Shown here: piece by piece, positions 36,085 to 47,200 of the stretch | How the letters are laid out: each line of letters starts with the position of its first letter | How positions within the stretch are numbered: the first letter of the stretch is position 1 | Assembly (NCBI RefSeq): GCF_000271405.2 | Contig: NC_018081.1 | Span: 950,001-1,014,000 of the forward strand | Length of the DNA: 64,000 bases | Reading direction: 5' to 3' | Source: Enterococcus hirae ATCC 9790 | Lineage (GTDB): Bacteria; Bacillota; Bacilli; Lactobacillales; Enterococcaceae | Notes under the pieces: generated by a model | Told to the model about the DNA's origin: nothing | What the model saw: only the letters and a program-made list of their open reading frames with translations | Database searches by the model: none | Position numbers and translations under genes: made by a program

Positions 36085-37047
36085 TTACTCAATGGAGGTT
36101 AAACTAATTTCGCCAGAAAAAAGAGTGAGAAATTGGTCTTCTATTTGTACGATCAACTCTCCATGTTCTCCGATTTCTTTAGCAATCCCAGTATAATGCT
36201 GCCCTTTTTGGGTAAATTGTACTTTTTTTCCAAGAACGAAAGACTTTTCACGATAAAGTGTTAAGTATTCGTCTGTGGGTTCTGAAAGATAGTGAAAGAA
36301 ATTTTTCCAAATTTGACTAATCAATTGATTCCGTGTGATGGATTTCTGACCATCAGGGAAAAGAGACGTTGCTTTCTTTTGAATTGCTTCAGGAAACTGT
36401 TTTTGCGGGATGGAAAAATTTAGACCAATGCCAATAATGATCGAACTGATCCCGCCAGTTTCCATGTCACTGATTGCTTCAGATAAAATCCCGCTAATTT
36501 TTTTTCCATTTAAATAAAGATCATTGACCCATTTGATCGAAGGGTCTTTTTTAGTCAATTCTTGAATGGCTTTCACGCATGCACTTGCTGCAATAACTGT
36601 ATACTGGGGCAATTCATCAAATCGTTGATTGGGATGGATCAATAAGCTCATATAAATACCTTGTCCAGGGGCTGCAAAAAAAGGACGTCCAAATCGGCCG
36701 TGTGCCTGTTCTTGGGTATCGGCGATAAAAAGAGCGGGTCCGATTTCTTTGGTTGCCGCAAGTTTAGCATCTTTCATCGTAGATTCTGATCGTTCTTGTA
36801 CCGACACCGTCAAATCTGGTATCCAAGGTTCTAATGCTTGGCGAATTTCTTGGGCATCTAACACATCAGAAGGAAGATAACGGTACCCCTTAGCTTGATG
36901 CTCAAAATGATAACCTGTTTTTTCTAATTCTTTGATTGCTTTCCAAATACTGGTACGTGACACTTGTAATTGCTGTGCCATTTTTTCACCTGATAAAAAA
37001 TCAGGAGATTCTTTTAATAGTTGGAGTACTTTATCTTTTGTCGTCAT
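36085..37047 (-). CDS. birA: BirA, biotin-protein ligase and biotin repressor
   Basis: 320 residues from ATG 37047, which has AAAGGAG 9 nt upstream; the frame is open from TTG 37056, which abuts that site. Bifunctional type II BirA: N-terminal winged helix (SGEKMAQQLQVSRTSIWKAI, about 20-40) that binds DNA, then the ligase core with the biotinyl-AMP loop HGRFGRPFFAAPGQGIYMS near 110-130 and WVNDLYLNGKKISGIL near 178-193, and a C-terminal SH3-like domain (about 270-315). It biotinylates acetyl-CoA or pyruvate carboxylase and can repress biotin genes. It is monocistronic. Confidence 0.92.
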   Translation of the reverse strand: MTTKDKVLQLLKESPDFLSGEKMAQQLQVSRTSIWKAIKELEKTGYHFEHQAKGYRYLPSDVLDAQEIRQALEPWIPDLTVSVQERSESTMKDAKLAATKEIGPALFIADTQEQAHGRFGRPFFAAPGQGIYMSLLIHPNQRFDELPQYTVIAASACVKAIQELTKKDPSIKWVNDLYLNGKKISGILSEAISDMETGGISSIIIGIGLNFSIPQKQFPEAIQKKATSLFPDGQKSITRNQLISQIWKNFFHYLSEPTDEYLTLYREKSFVLGKKVQFTQKGQHYTGIAKEIGEHGELIVQIEDQFLTLFSGEISLTSIE

Positions 37048-37143
37048 CCATTGCAACTCCTTTCATGTAGTATTGTATCAATAAGAAAGCAGAAAACAAA
37101 TGAGAAATTTGTCAGTTGTTATGGAAGCGACAGCAGATGATTG

Positions 37144-37947
37144 CTAACTTAAAAGTACTTGGTCGTCTTTCAATGCAGCGCCACTATTTTGTTTGAACAT
37201 TTCTAGTAGCTGAGGGACAGTCAAATGTTGTTTTTCTGCCTGTTGAATATCCACGACGATTTGCCCTTGGTGTAGCATGATCAATCGATTTCCGTAGCGG
37301 ATGGCATCTTCCATATCATGGGTGACCATGAAAGCCGTCAAGTGCTGTTCGCTAATTAATTTGTCCGTTAGTTCCATCACTGTTTTTGAAGTTGCCGGGT
37401 CGAGGGCTGCAGTATGTTCATCTAATAAAATCAATTCAGGACGTTGTAAAGTAGCCATTAATAACGTGATCGCTTGACGCTGTCCTCCAGAAAGCAAGCC
37501 GATTTCAGTGGTCAAACGATTTTCTAACCCAAGATTCAAGCGTGCGAGATGTTCCTTGAAGAAGGAACGATCTTGCGGCTTGACTCCTCGGAAAAAGCCT
37601 CGTTTTTTGCCACGTTTCATTGCTAGTGCTAAATTTTCTTCCACCGTCAATCGGACAGCAGTGCCTAATTTAGGGTCTTGAAAGACACGACTGATTTCTT
37701 TGGAGCGAGCAACCACTGACTTTTTGGTGATATCTTTGCCATTCAATAAAATCTTCCCTTGATCCACTGGAAAAGAACCAGCAATACTGTTCAATAGTGT
37801 CGATTTACCTGCACCATTTCCGCCAATAATTGTTACGAAATCACCTTGTTTCAATGAGAGATTAACTCCTTTTAGCACATGGTTTTCATTGATGGTTCCT
37901 TTTTCAAACGTATGGTGGATAGATTGAAGTGTTAAAACATCAGTCAT
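37144..37947 (-). CDS. ABC transporter ATPase (TrpXYZ-type)
   Basis: A 267-residue ATPase with Walker A IIGGNGAGKSTLLN near 40-53, signature LLSGGQRQAITLLMA near 145-158, and Walker B LILLDEHTAAL followed by the switch His in MVTHDMEDAIRYG. It is of the type that pairs with PF04392-family binding proteins. It overlaps the upstream permease gene by 8 nt, so the two are translated together, and it ends the minus-strand operon. Confidence 0.9.
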   Translation of the reverse strand: MTDVLTLQSIHHTFEKGTINENHVLKGVNLSLKQGDFVTIIGGNGAGKSTLLNSIAGSFPVDQGKILLNGKDITKKSVVARSKEISRVFQDPKLGTAVRLTVEENLALAMKRGKKRGFFRGVKPQDRSFFKEHLARLNLGLENRLTTEIGLLSGGQRQAITLLMATLQRPELILLDEHTAALDPATSKTVMELTDKLISEQHLTAFMVTHDMEDAIRYGNRLIMLHQGQIVVDIQQAEKQHLTVPQLLEMFKQNSGAALKDDQVLLS

Positions 37948-38854
37948 TGATAGATCCTCCTTTTGCTTTCGTACGCTTAGGTAACTTTAATTTTTGTTGG
38001 ATTTGTGGAAAAGATAAACAGATAACCAGAACAAGTGCAGAAGCTAATTTTGAATCGCTTGGTTGAACGTTCAACTCAAAAACTAACGCTAAGATAAAAC
38101 GATAGATCACGGCGCCTAAAATAATTGTCAATAATCGAAGAAGCAATGGTTGGTTTCGAAAGAGGACTTCAGCGATGATGATTGAAGCCAAGCCAATCAC
38201 GATCGTACCGATCCCAGAGTTTAAATCAGCAAAGCCATTGTTTTGTGCAAGCAACGAACCAGATAGAGCAATACAGCCATTTGAAATCATATACCCAATG
38301 ATTTTCATCGTATCGGTGTTGATGCCATTTGCTTCACTCATTGCTAAATTATCGCCAGTCGCTCGAATCGCCAACCCCGTTTCTGTCCGTAAAAATAAAA
38401 CAAGCAACGTGACAACAATCAATGCGACAAGTAAGCCAGCAATCAATACAGCATTTTCTTTTGAAACACCGAGTGATTCTGCCCATGTAAAGACGTTTTT
38501 TTGTCCTAACAAAGAAAGATTAGGTGCGCCCATGATCCGTGAGGTAACGGAATATAAGCCAGTCATCGTGATGATTCCAGCTAGAAGTGCCGGAATTTTA
38601 AGTTTGGTATGGAGCAGTCCTGAAACTAAGCCAGCTGCTGCGCCTCCTAAAAATCCTAAGAGGCAAGCAACGATTGGGGAAAGTCCATTAGTGATACTGA
38701 CAGCAGCAATCCCAGCACCTAAAGGGAAACTGCCTTCAGCTGTTAAATCAGCAATATCCAGAATACGAAAAGTAAGGAAGACACCGATTGCCAGTAGTGC
38801 CCAAAGCACGCCTTGTGAAGCAGAAGATAAAAAGATACTTATTAAATTAGTCAT
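37940..38854 (-). CDS. ABC transporter permease (TrpXYZ-type)
   Basis: A 304-residue membrane protein with about eight to nine helices of the branched-chain/LivH-like permease fold. It contains the EAA-like region ATGDNLAMSEANGINTDTMKIIGYM near 175-200, the ATPase contact. Basic tail PKRTKAKGGSIND. It lies between the binding-protein gene (18 nt upstream) and the ATPase gene (overlap). Confidence 0.9.
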   Translation of the reverse strand: MTNLISIFLSSASQGVLWALLAIGVFLTFRILDIADLTAEGSFPLGAGIAAVSITNGLSPIVACLLGFLGGAAAGLVSGLLHTKLKIPALLAGIITMTGLYSVTSRIMGAPNLSLLGQKNVFTWAESLGVSKENAVLIAGLLVALIVVTLLVLFLRTETGLAIRATGDNLAMSEANGINTDTMKIIGYMISNGCIALSGSLLAQNNGFADLNSGIGTIVIGLASIIIAEVLFRNQPLLLRLLTIILGAVIYRFILALVFELNVQPSDSKLASALVLVICLSFPQIQQKLKLPKRTKAKGGSIND

Positions 38855-38872
38855 GATTGTCCTCCTGTAAAA

Positions 38873-39840
38873 TTATTCAGTCTCTTTGATTGTTGTTGGA
38901 TCGATCCCAAGGGCTTTTGCCATGTCTTTATTGACATATAAGGAAAGATCATCTGCTGATTCAACCGGTAATTCACTCGGTTTTTTGCCAGCTAAGATCT
39001 TGGCAGCCATTTCACCTGTTTGTCGTCCTAATTCTTCATAATCAATCCCAACAGTCGCTAAGCCACCTTCTTTGACTTGATCCACGGAACCAGCAACGAT
39101 CGGTGTTTTTGTTTCTTTGGCTACTTCACCGATAACGCTAGCAGCACTGGCGAATGTATTATCCGTTGGGATGTAGATACCGTCGACATCTTTGGCTAAA
39201 CTTTTTGTCACTTGTTGAACATCATTGGTGGAGTTTGCCGTCAATACTTTGACTTTCACTCCGGCTTTTTTCAATGTTTTCTCGGCTAAGTCTCCTTGGA
39301 TTTTGGAATTTGCTTCCCCGTTGTTGTACATGATCCCGATCGTTTTTGCTTTTGGCACGATCTGTAATAATAGTTCGATTTGTTTTTCGATCGGTACCAT
39401 ATCCGTTGTACCAGTCACATTTCCACCAGGTTTGTCATTAGAAGAAACTAAGTGTGCTTTTTCTAAGTCGGTAACTGCTGTCACTGTAATAGGAATCGTA
39501 GTTGTTTCATTAAGGAGTGATTGCGCAGCTGGAGTTGCAATCCCTAATAATAAGTCGGGTTGGTCTTTCACTAATTTTTCACTCATACTTTTTAGATTGT
39601 CTTGATTGTTTTGCGCATTTTGATAGTTGATTGTTAAATTGTCGCCTTCTTTATAGCCATTTTCTGCTAGCCCTTCTTTGAACCCTTTATATGTAGCATC
39701 TAATGAATTGTGTTGAACCAGTTGTAAAACACCGATTGTTTTCGAGTCATCCGATTTTGCTGAGGAACTATTTGCAGTTCCACATCCACCAAGTGCTAGT
39801 AATAATGTTGCGCCTAATCCGATCAATAAATTTTTTTCAT
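38873..39840 (-). CDS. ABC substrate-binding lipoprotein (PF04392 type), frame break at start codon
   Basis: The open frame starts only at TTG 39826, inside what should be a signal peptide (IGLGATLLLALGGCGTANS, lipobox LGGC). GGAGG sits correctly in front of ATG 39840, but ATG-AAAAAAA-TTTATTGA runs into a stop after five codons. One more A (eight instead of seven; T7 on plus, 39831-39837) gives MKKNLLIGLGATLLLALGGC, a complete lipoprotein signal. The mature part has the family features IGVLQLVQHNSLDATYKGF and the VGIDYEELGRQTGEMAAKIL segment near 250. Related TrpXYZ systems take up tryptophan or other aromatic amino acids. It is the first structural gene behind the leader at 39866-40176. Confidence 0.85.
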
Positions 39841-39865
39841 TTCTTTTTCCTCCTTCAATTTTGAA

Positions 39866-39903
39866 AACAAAAAATCCATTTAGACAAAACGTCTAAATGG
39901 ATT
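39866..39903 (-). terminator. Leader terminator of the ABC transporter operon
   Basis: AATCCATTTAGAC and GTCTAAATGGATT (39873-39885 and 39891-39903) form a 13-bp perfect stem; on the minus strand it is followed by TTTTTTG. It lies between the promoter at 40171-40200 and the first structural gene, as in attenuation control. Confidence 0.85.
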
Positions 39904-40168
39904 GAGTATCGAAAGAGTATGTAAGTAAGAAATCGTGATTACTTTGTACTTTTCGCTTAGCCACTTAACGTAATGTCTACGTGGCTTTTGCGTAATACAA
40001 AGTTCTTTAGCCATCATAGATACAAACCAGTTGTTTGGTGTTTGTATCCATAATTCATGAATACAAACCTATCTAAAGTAGCTAAAGTAAAAGTTATTCA
40101 ATTGTGTCGGGATAAGTTGTATATTCGGTTTTTGCATAAATAAATCCTCCACAAATAATAAATTTTCC
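39904..40168 (-). promoter_or_regulatory. Structured attenuator-like leader
   Basis: This 265-nt transcribed leader lacks a T-box signature (no GGTGGTACCGCG-like element). On the minus strand GTTTGTAT, ATACAAAC and GTTTGTAT occur in order (40055-40022 region), so the middle can pair with either neighbour. A further long stem ACTTTGTA/TACAAAGT encloses GCCAC/GTGGC. Together with the leader peptide at 40069-40137 this looks like ribosome-controlled attenuation. Confidence 0.55.
40069..40137 (-). CDS. Leader peptide, 22 aa, aromatic-rich end
   Basis: ATG 40137 lies 7 nt after a strong GTGGAGG. The peptide starts MQKPNIQLIPTQLNN and ends in FYFSYFR before TAG: five of the last seven residues are Phe or Tyr. 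No Trp is present. A second short frame on the same leader, MNYGYKHQTTGLYL (ATG near 40057), is Tyr-rich too. Stalling at these codons when Phe/Tyr-tRNA is low would fit an aromatic amino acid transporter. Confidence 0.5.
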   Translation of the reverse strand: MQKPNIQLIPTQLNNFYFSYFR

Positions 40169-40170
40169 TA

Positions 40171-40200
40171 AGTATAGCGGAGATGTAAGGGGGTTGTCAA
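40171..40200 (-). promoter_or_regulatory. Promoter of the ABC transporter operon
   Basis: On the minus strand TTGACA (40200-40195), an 18-nt spacer, and TATACT (40176-40171). A strong consensus promoter about 330 nt upstream of the binding-protein gene, so the long leader is real. Confidence 0.85.
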
Positions 40201-40308
40201 GACGAACATTCAGAAAATTCTCAAAATCCATGAATGTTTATTCGATATATTATAGTAAGAAAAGTTTAAGAAAAAATGATGAAAAGAGGAGGGAAACGCC
40301 AGGAAGTG

Positions 40309-40337
40309 TTGACTTTTATGAAAAAAGAGTGTAATAT
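40309..40337 (+). promoter_or_regulatory. rpoB promoter and long leader
   Basis: TTGACT (40309-40314), a 17-nt spacer and TAATAT (40332-40337) precede a 240-nt untranslated leader up to rpoB at 40586. The leader has a hairpin GAAACG/CGTTTC near 40376-40396. Lactobacillales often carry a structured 'Lacto-rpoB' leader at this place (family knowledge; not verified by alignment here). Confidence 0.75.
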
Positions 40338-40585
40338 ATGAAGTTGCAAAAACTATCTGATGAAGTAAAGGCAGAAACGAAATATTGTCCGTTTCGGCTT
40401 TATAATAAGGAAACAAAAATAGAAGCGCATGAAGAAATGGTTTCAAAAGAATGCTCTATTTTTGGTTTTTTTTTGCCTAAAAGCCGCAAAAAATGTCTAT
40501 TGTTATCTAAATATAATATTTTTAATATTATTGTAACAATTGATCGGGTAGTCTTTTTGAATGACATTTTAGAGGGGTGAAGAGC

Positions 40586-43500
40586 TTGGCTGGACACGTA
40601 GTAAAGTACGGAAAACATCGCGAACGTAGAAGTTTCGCACGAATCAGTGAAGTGTTGGAATTACCAAATTTGATCGAAATTCAAACAGACTCTTACCAAT
40701 GGTTCCTAGATGAAGGACTAAGAGAAATGTTTGAAGACATTTTGCCAATTGATGACTTCAATGGCAATCTATCTTTGGAATTTGTGGATTATGAATTGAA
40801 AGAACCTAAGTATACGGTAGCAGAAGCACGCGCACATGATGCAAATTACTCTGCACCATTACATGTAACGTTACGTCTAACAAACCGTGAGACAGGTGAA
40901 ATCAAAGCGCAAGAAGTCTTCTTCGGTGATTTCCCATTAATGACTGAACAAGGAACATTCATTATCAACGGAGCAGAACGAGTAATCGTTTCTCAGTTAG
41001 TGCGTTCACCTGGTGTGTACTTCCATGGAAAAGTAGACAAAAACGGAAAAGAAGGTTTCGGTTCAACTGTGATCCCGAACCGTGGTGCATGGTTAGAAAT
41101 GGAAACTGATGCAAAAGATATTTCTTACGTACGTATTGATCGTACCCGTAAGATTCCTTTGACTGTGTTAGTTCGTGCCCTAGGGTTTGGATCGGATGAT
41201 ACGATCTTTGAAATCTTTGGTGACAGTGAAACGTTACGTAATACAGTTGAAAAAGACTTGCACAAAAATGCAAGTGATTCAAGAACAGAAGAAGGATTAA
41301 AAGACGTTTACGAACGTCTACGTCCAGGCGAGCCTAAGACAGCCGATAGTTCTCGGAACTTATTGAATGCTCGTTTCTTCGATCCAAAACGCTACGACTT
41401 AGCCAACGTTGGTCGTTATAAAGTAAATAAAAAATTAGACTTGAAAACACGTCTATTGAACTTAACATTAGCAGAAACATTGGTTGATCCAGAAACTGGT
41501 GAAATCATCGTTGAAAAAGGAACTGTGTTGACTCACCAAGTGATGGAAACATTAGCACCTTTCATTGATAATGGATTGAATTCAGTGACTTACTATCCAT
41601 CAGAAGATGGTGTTGTGACTGATCCAATGACTGTTCAAGTAATCAAAGTCTTTTCACCAAAAGACCCAGAACGTGAAGTGAATGTGATTGGTAATGGTTA
41701 TCCAGAATCAGCTGTGAAAACTGTTCGTCCGGCAGACATCATCGCATCAATGAGTTATTTCTTAAACTTGATGGAAGGGATCGGCAACGTGGACGATATC
41801 GACCACTTAGGAAACCGTCGTATCCGTTCAGTCGGTGAATTACTGCAAAACCAATTCCGTATCGGTTTAGCTCGGATGGAACGTGTTGTACGTGAAAGAA
41901 TGTCGATCCAAGATACAGAAACATTGACACCACAACAATTGATCAACATCCGTCCAGTGGTTGCAAGTATCAAAGAATTCTTCGGTTCTTCTCAGTTGTC
42001 TCAGTTCATGGATCAAACGAACCCACTTGGGGAATTGACACACAAACGTCGTCTTTCAGCCTTAGGACCTGGTGGTTTGACTCGTGACCGAGCTGGTTAT
42101 GAAGTTCGTGACGTTCACTATTCTCACTATGGCCGTATGTGTCCGATTGAAACGCCTGAAGGACCAAATATCGGGTTGATCAATAGTTTATCTAGCTATG
42201 CGAAAGTTAATAAATTTGGATTTATCGAAACTCCTTACCGTCGTGTTGATCGTGAAACTGGTCGTGTAACGGATCAAATCGACTATCTAACAGCTGACAT
42301 CGAAGACCACTACATCGTTGCCCAAGCAAATAGCCCATTAAATGAAGATGGTACTTTTGCACAAGACGTTGTTATGGCTCGTGCGCAAAGTGAAAACTTA
42401 GAAGTTTCAATCGATAAAGTCGATTATATGGACGTATCACCTAAACAAGTAGTTGCGGTAGCGACAGCATGTATTCCTTTCTTGGAAAACGATGACTCCA
42501 ACCGTGCCTTGATGGGTGCCAACATGCAGCGTCAAGCAGTGCCATTGATCAATCCACAAGCACCATGGGTTGGTACTGGTATGGAATATAAATCAGCTCA
42601 TGACTCAGGAGCTGCTTTGCTATGTAAACATGATGGTGTCGTTGAATTTGTGGATGCCTCTGAGATTCGTGTTCGTCGTGACAACGGTGCATTAGATAAA
42701 TACGCTGTAACAAAATTCCGTCGTTCAAACTCAGGAACAAGCTACAACCAACGCCCAATCGTTCATTTAGGCGAAAAAGTTGAAAAAGGCGATACTTTAG
42801 CAGATGGACCTTCAATGGAACAAGGTGAAATGGCGCTAGGACAAAACGTTTTAGTTGGTTTCATGACTTGGGAAGGTTACAACTATGAAGATGCGATCAT
42901 CATGAGCCGTCGTCTTGTAAAAGATGATGTCTATACTTCGATCCACATCGAAGAATATGAATCAGAAGCTCGTGATACAAAATTAGGACCTGAAGAAATT
43001 ACTCGTGAAATCCCTAACGTTGGGGAAGATGCTTTGAAAGATCTAGACGAGATGGGTATTATCCGTATCGGTGCGGAAGTCCAAGATGGTGACTTGCTAG
43101 TTGGTAAAGTAACACCAAAAGGGGTAACCGAATTATCCGCTGAAGAACGTCTTTTACATGCGATCTTTGGTGAAAAAGCTCGTGAAGTCCGTGATACTTC
43201 ATTACGTGTACCACATGGTGGTGGCGGGATCGTCCACGACGTAAAAATCTTTACTCGTGAAGCCGGCGATGAATTATCACCAGGCGTAAACATGCTTGTA
43301 CGTGTGTATATCGTTCAAAAACGTAAAATCCATGAAGGAGATAAGATGGCCGGACGTCATGGTAATAAAGGGGTTGTATCCCGTATCATGCCGGAAGAAG
43401 ATATGCCATTCTTACCAGATGGAACACCAATCGATATCATGTTGAATCCTTTAGGGGTGCCATCACGGATGAATATCGGACAAGTATTGGAATTGCATTT

Positions 43501-44203
43501 AGGGATGGCTGCTCGTCAGTTAGGTATCCATGTTGCAACACCAGTATTTGATGGTGCAAGTGATGAGGATGTTTGGGAAACGGTTCGTGAAGCTGGTATG
43601 GCTAGCGATGCGAAAACCATCCTTTATGACGGACGTACAGGTGAACCATTTGACGGCCGAGTGTCTGTCGGTGTCATGTACATGATCAAACTTGCTCACA
43701 TGGTCGATGATAAATTGCATGCTCGTTCAATCGGACCTTACTCATTGGTTACACAACAACCATTGGGTGGTAAAGCACAATTTGGTGGACAACGTTTTGG
43801 TGAAATGGAAGTTTGGGCTTTGGAAGCTTACGGTGCCGCTTATACCTTACAAGAAATCTTGACATACAAATCAGATGATGTAGTTGGTCGTGTGAAAACT
43901 TATGAAGCGATCGTCAAAGGCGAACCAATTCCAAAACCAGGTGTACCAGAATCATTCCGAGTATTAGTAAAAGAATTACAATCACTAGGATTAGACATGC
44001 GTGTCTTGGATATCAAAGATTCTGAAATCGAACTCCGTGATATGGATGACGAAGATGATGATTTGATCACTGTAGATGCTTTGACAAAATTTGCTGAACA
44101 GCAAACAGCCAAAGAATTAGAAAAGAAAGCTGCTGAACAAGTGGAAGATGAAAGACAAGATATCATCCAAAACTTTGAAACCGCAGAAGATAACTTAGAC
44201 TAA
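40586..44203 (+). CDS. rpoB: RNA polymerase beta subunit
   Basis: Catalytic-core subunit of RNA polymerase. TTG 40586 is taken as start because AGAGGGG lies 8 nt upstream and the protein then begins [15 protein letters not shown], as in other enterococci (1205 aa). The rifampicin region shows [19 protein letters not shown] with [13 protein letters not shown] near residues 470-500, i.e. wild-type-like residues at the usual resistance sites (Q, D, H, R, S). A C-terminal acidic tail ([16 protein letters not shown]) is typical of Firmicutes. rpoC follows after 79 nt, with a GGCGG/CCGCC hairpin between them (about 44223-44245). Confidence 0.98.
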   Translation: MAGHVVKYGKHRERRSFARISEVLELPNLIEIQTDSYQWFLDEGLREMFEDILPIDDFNGNLSLEFVDYELKEPKYTVAEARAHDANYSAPLHVTLRLTNRETGEIKAQEVFFGDFPLMTEQGTFIINGAERVIVSQLVRSPGVYFHGKVDKNGKEGFGSTVIPNRGAWLEMETDAKDISYVRIDRTRKIPLTVLVRALGFGSDDTIFEIFGDSETLRNTVEKDLHKNASDSRTEEGLKDVYERLRPGEPKTADSSRNLLNARFFDPKRYDLANVGRYKVNKKLDLKTRLLNLTLAETLVDPETGEIIVEKGTVLTHQVMETLAPFIDNGLNSVTYYPSEDGVVTDPMTVQVIKVFSPKDPEREVNVIGNGYPESAVKTVRPADIIASMSYFLNLMEGIGNVDDIDHLGNRRIRSVGELLQNQFRIGLARMERVVRERMSIQDTETLTPQQLINIRPVVASIKEFFGSSQLSQFMDQTNPLGELTHKRRLSALGPGGLTRDRAGYEVRDVHYSHYGRMCPIETPEGPNIGLINSLSSYAKVNKFGFIETPYRRVDRETGRVTDQIDYLTADIEDHYIVAQANSPLNEDGTFAQDVVMARAQSENLEVSIDKVDYMDVSPKQVVAVATACIPFLENDDSNRALMGANMQRQAVPLINPQAPWVGTGMEYKSAHDSGAALLCKHDGVVEFVDASEIRVRRDNGALDKYAVTKFRRSNSGTSYNQRPIVHLGEKVEKGDTLADGPSMEQGEMALGQNVLVGFMTWEGYNYEDAIIMSRRLVKDDVYTSIHIEEYESEARDTKLGPEEITREIPNVGEDALKDLDEMGIIRIGAEVQDGDLLVGKVTPKGVTELSAEERLLHAIFGEKAREVRDTSLRVPHGGGGIVHDVKIFTREAGDELSPGVNMLVRVYIVQKRKIHEGDKMAGRHGNKGVVSRIMPEEDMPFLPDGTPIDIMLNPLGVPSRMNIGQVLELHLGMAARQLGIHVATPVFDGASDEDVWETVREAGMASDAKTILYDGRTGEPFDGRVSVGVMYMIKLAHMVDDKLHARSIGPYSLVTQQPLGGKAQFGGQRFGEMEVWALEAYGAAYTLQEILTYKSDDVVGRVKTYEAIVKGEPIPKPGVPESFRVLVKELQSLGLDMRVLDIKDSEIELRDMDDEDDDLITVDALTKFAEQQTAKELEKKAAEQVEDERQDIIQNFETAEDNLD

Positions 44204-44282
44204 TCCGGTCTATGAGCTGTAAGGCGGTCGATGATCAGCCGCCTTGCGGTTTTGCCATTAAACGAAATGGAGGGAACCCCTT

Positions 44283-47200
44283 TTGATCGATGTAAATAAA
44301 TTCGAAAGTATGCAAATAGGTTTGGCTTCTCCCGAAAAAATCAGAAGCTGGTCTTATGGTGAAGTAAAAAAACCTGAGACGATTAACTATCGTACCTTAA
44401 AACCTGAACGCGAAGGGTTGTTCTGTGAGCGGATTTTTGGTCCTACGAAAGACTGGGAATGTGCCTGCGGAAAATACAAACGTATCCGTTATAAAGGAAT
44501 CGTTTGTGACCGATGCGGTGTTGAAGTGACACGTTCAAAAGTTCGTCGTGAACGTATGGGTCACATTGAATTAGCAGCACCTGTTTCACATATCTGGTAC
44601 TTTAAAGGAATTCCTTCTCGTATGGGACTTGTTTTAGACATGAGTCCTCGTGCCTTAGAAGAAATCATTTATTTTGCTTCATATGTGGTTATCGAACCAG
44701 GAAACACCAACTTAGAGAAAAAACAATTGTTGACAGAACGTGAATACCGCGAAAAACGTGAACAATATGGACAAGAATTCCAAGCAGCAATGGGTGCAGA
44801 AGCAATCAAACAATTACTAGACAGTGTTGATTTAGATGCTGAAGCAGCTGAATTGAAAGAAGAATTGAAATCTGCCCAAGGGCAAAAACGGACTCGTGCG
44901 ATCCGCCGTTTGGACATTTTAGAAGCTTTCCGTGCTTCAGGAAATGAACCAAGTTGGATGGTTATGGACGTTATTCCAGTTATTCCACCAGATTTACGAC
45001 CAATGGTGCAATTAGAAGGTGGACGTTTTGCAACAAGTGATTTGAATGATCTTTACCGTCGAGTAATCAACCGTAATAACCGTTTGAAACGCTTGTTAGA
45101 TTTGAATGCTCCAGGAATCATCGTCCAAAACGAAAAACGGATGTTACAAGAAGCTGTTGATGCGTTGATCGATAATGGTCGTCGTGGCCGTCCAGTTACT
45201 GGACCAGGTAACCGTCCATTGAAATCTCTTTCTCACATGTTGAAAGGGAAACAAGGTCGTTTCCGTCAAAACTTACTTGGTAAACGTGTTGACTATTCAG
45301 GACGTTCCGTTATCGTTGTAGGACCTTTCTTGAAAATGTATCAATGTGGATTGCCAAAAGAAATGGCGATCGAACTATTTAAACCATTCGTGATGCGTGA
45401 ATTGGTTCAACGTGAACTAGCTTCTAACATCAAAAATGCGAAACGTAAAATCGAACGTCAAGAAGACGAAGTTTGGGATGTCTTGGAAGACGTAATCAAA
45501 GAACACCCAGTATTACTTAACCGGGCACCTACGCTACACAGACTTGGTATCCAAGCATTTGAACCTGTTTTAGTGCAAGGCCGTGCGATTCGTTTGCACC
45601 CACTTGTATGTGAAGCTTATAATGCCGACTTTGATGGAGACCAAATGGCCGTTCACGTACCATTGAACGAAGAAGCACAAGCGGAAGCACGTATGTTGAT
45701 GTTAGCTGCTCAAAACATCTTGAATCCAAAAGACGGTAAACCAGTTGTAACACCTTCCCAAGATATGGTTTTAGGTAACTACTACCTAACAATGGAAGAA
45801 GAAGGTCGTGAAGGCGAAGGAATGGTCTTCCGTGACCAAAACGAAGCTGTGATCGCATGGCGTAACGGCTACGTTCATTTACACTCACGTATCGGTGTGA
45901 ACCCTAATTCATTAGGTGAAAAACCATTTACTGACTGGCAAAAAGAACGTACGATGATTACAACTGTTGGTAAGATCATCTTTAATGAGATCATGCCTCC
46001 AGAGTTCCCTTACTTGAATGAACCAACAGACTTCAACTTAACGGTACAAACACCGGATAAATATTTTGTTGAAGCAGGTACAGATATTCCTGCGCATATC
46101 AAAGAGCAAGAATTAGTCTTACCATTCAAGAAGAAAAATCTAGGAAATATCATTGCGGAAGTCTTCAAACGTTTCAAAGTAACTGAAACTTCTAAGATGC
46201 TTGACCGAATGAAAGACTTAGGGTATAAACATTCTACACATGCTGGTATCACAGTAGGTATCGCAGATATCAGTGTACTGAATGAAAAACAAGGAATCAT
46301 TGAAAATGCCCATAAACAAGTTGAAACAATTACAAAACAATTCCGTCGTGGATTGATTACTGATGACGAACGTTATGAACGAGTAATCGCTGTTTGGAAT
46401 GCTGCTAAAGATAGCATCCAACAAAAACTGATGGAAGGGTTAGAAGCGAAAAACCCAATCTTCATGATGTCTGACTCTGGGGCCCGTGGTAACATCTCCA
46501 ACTTTACTCAGCTTGCTGGTATGCGTGGACTGATGGCTGCTCCGAATGGTCGAATCATGGAATTACCGATCATCTCAAACTTCCGTGAAGGACTTTCTGT
46601 CTTAGAAATGTTTATCTCTACTCACGGGGCTCGTAAAGGGATGACCGATACTGCCTTGAAGACAGCCGATTCAGGTTACTTGACTCGTCGTTTAGTTGAC
46701 GTTGCCCAAGACGTTATTATTCGTGAAGAAGATTGCGGAACAGACCGCGGTCTTGAAATCCAAGCGATTCGTGAAGGAAACGAAATCATTGAATCATTAG
46801 AAGATCGTTTGATCGGTCGTTACACACGTAAAGAAGTACGTGATCCAGAAACGAACGAATTGATCATCGCTGGTAACCAATTGATTTCAGAAGATATTGC
46901 AAAACAAATCGTGGATGCAGGTGTGGAAACTGTCACAATCCGTTCTGTCTTCACATGTAACACAAAACATGGTGTCTGCAAACACTGTTATGGACGTAAC
47001 TTGGCAACTGGATCTGACGTTGAAGTTGGTGAAGCAGTTGGTACGATCGCCGCTCAATCAATCGGAGAACCAGGTACTCAGTTGACAATGCGTACCTTCC
47101 ATACCGGTGGGGTAGCCGGAGACGATATCACTCAAGGTCTTCCTCGTGTCCAAGAAATTTTTGAAGCACGTAATCCTAAAGGGCAAGCAGTGATCACCGA

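Noticed and set aside
39904..40168. T-box riboswitch for the ABC transporter
   Set aside because: No T-box consensus or tRNA-acceptor-pairing bulge found; the aromatic leader peptide explains the leader better.
40338..40580. 80-codon frame before rpoB as a gene
   Set aside because: Its ATG overlaps or directly abuts the -10 box TAATAT (40332-40337) of the rpoB promoter, so it lies upstream of the transcription start; the region is better read as the rpoB leader.
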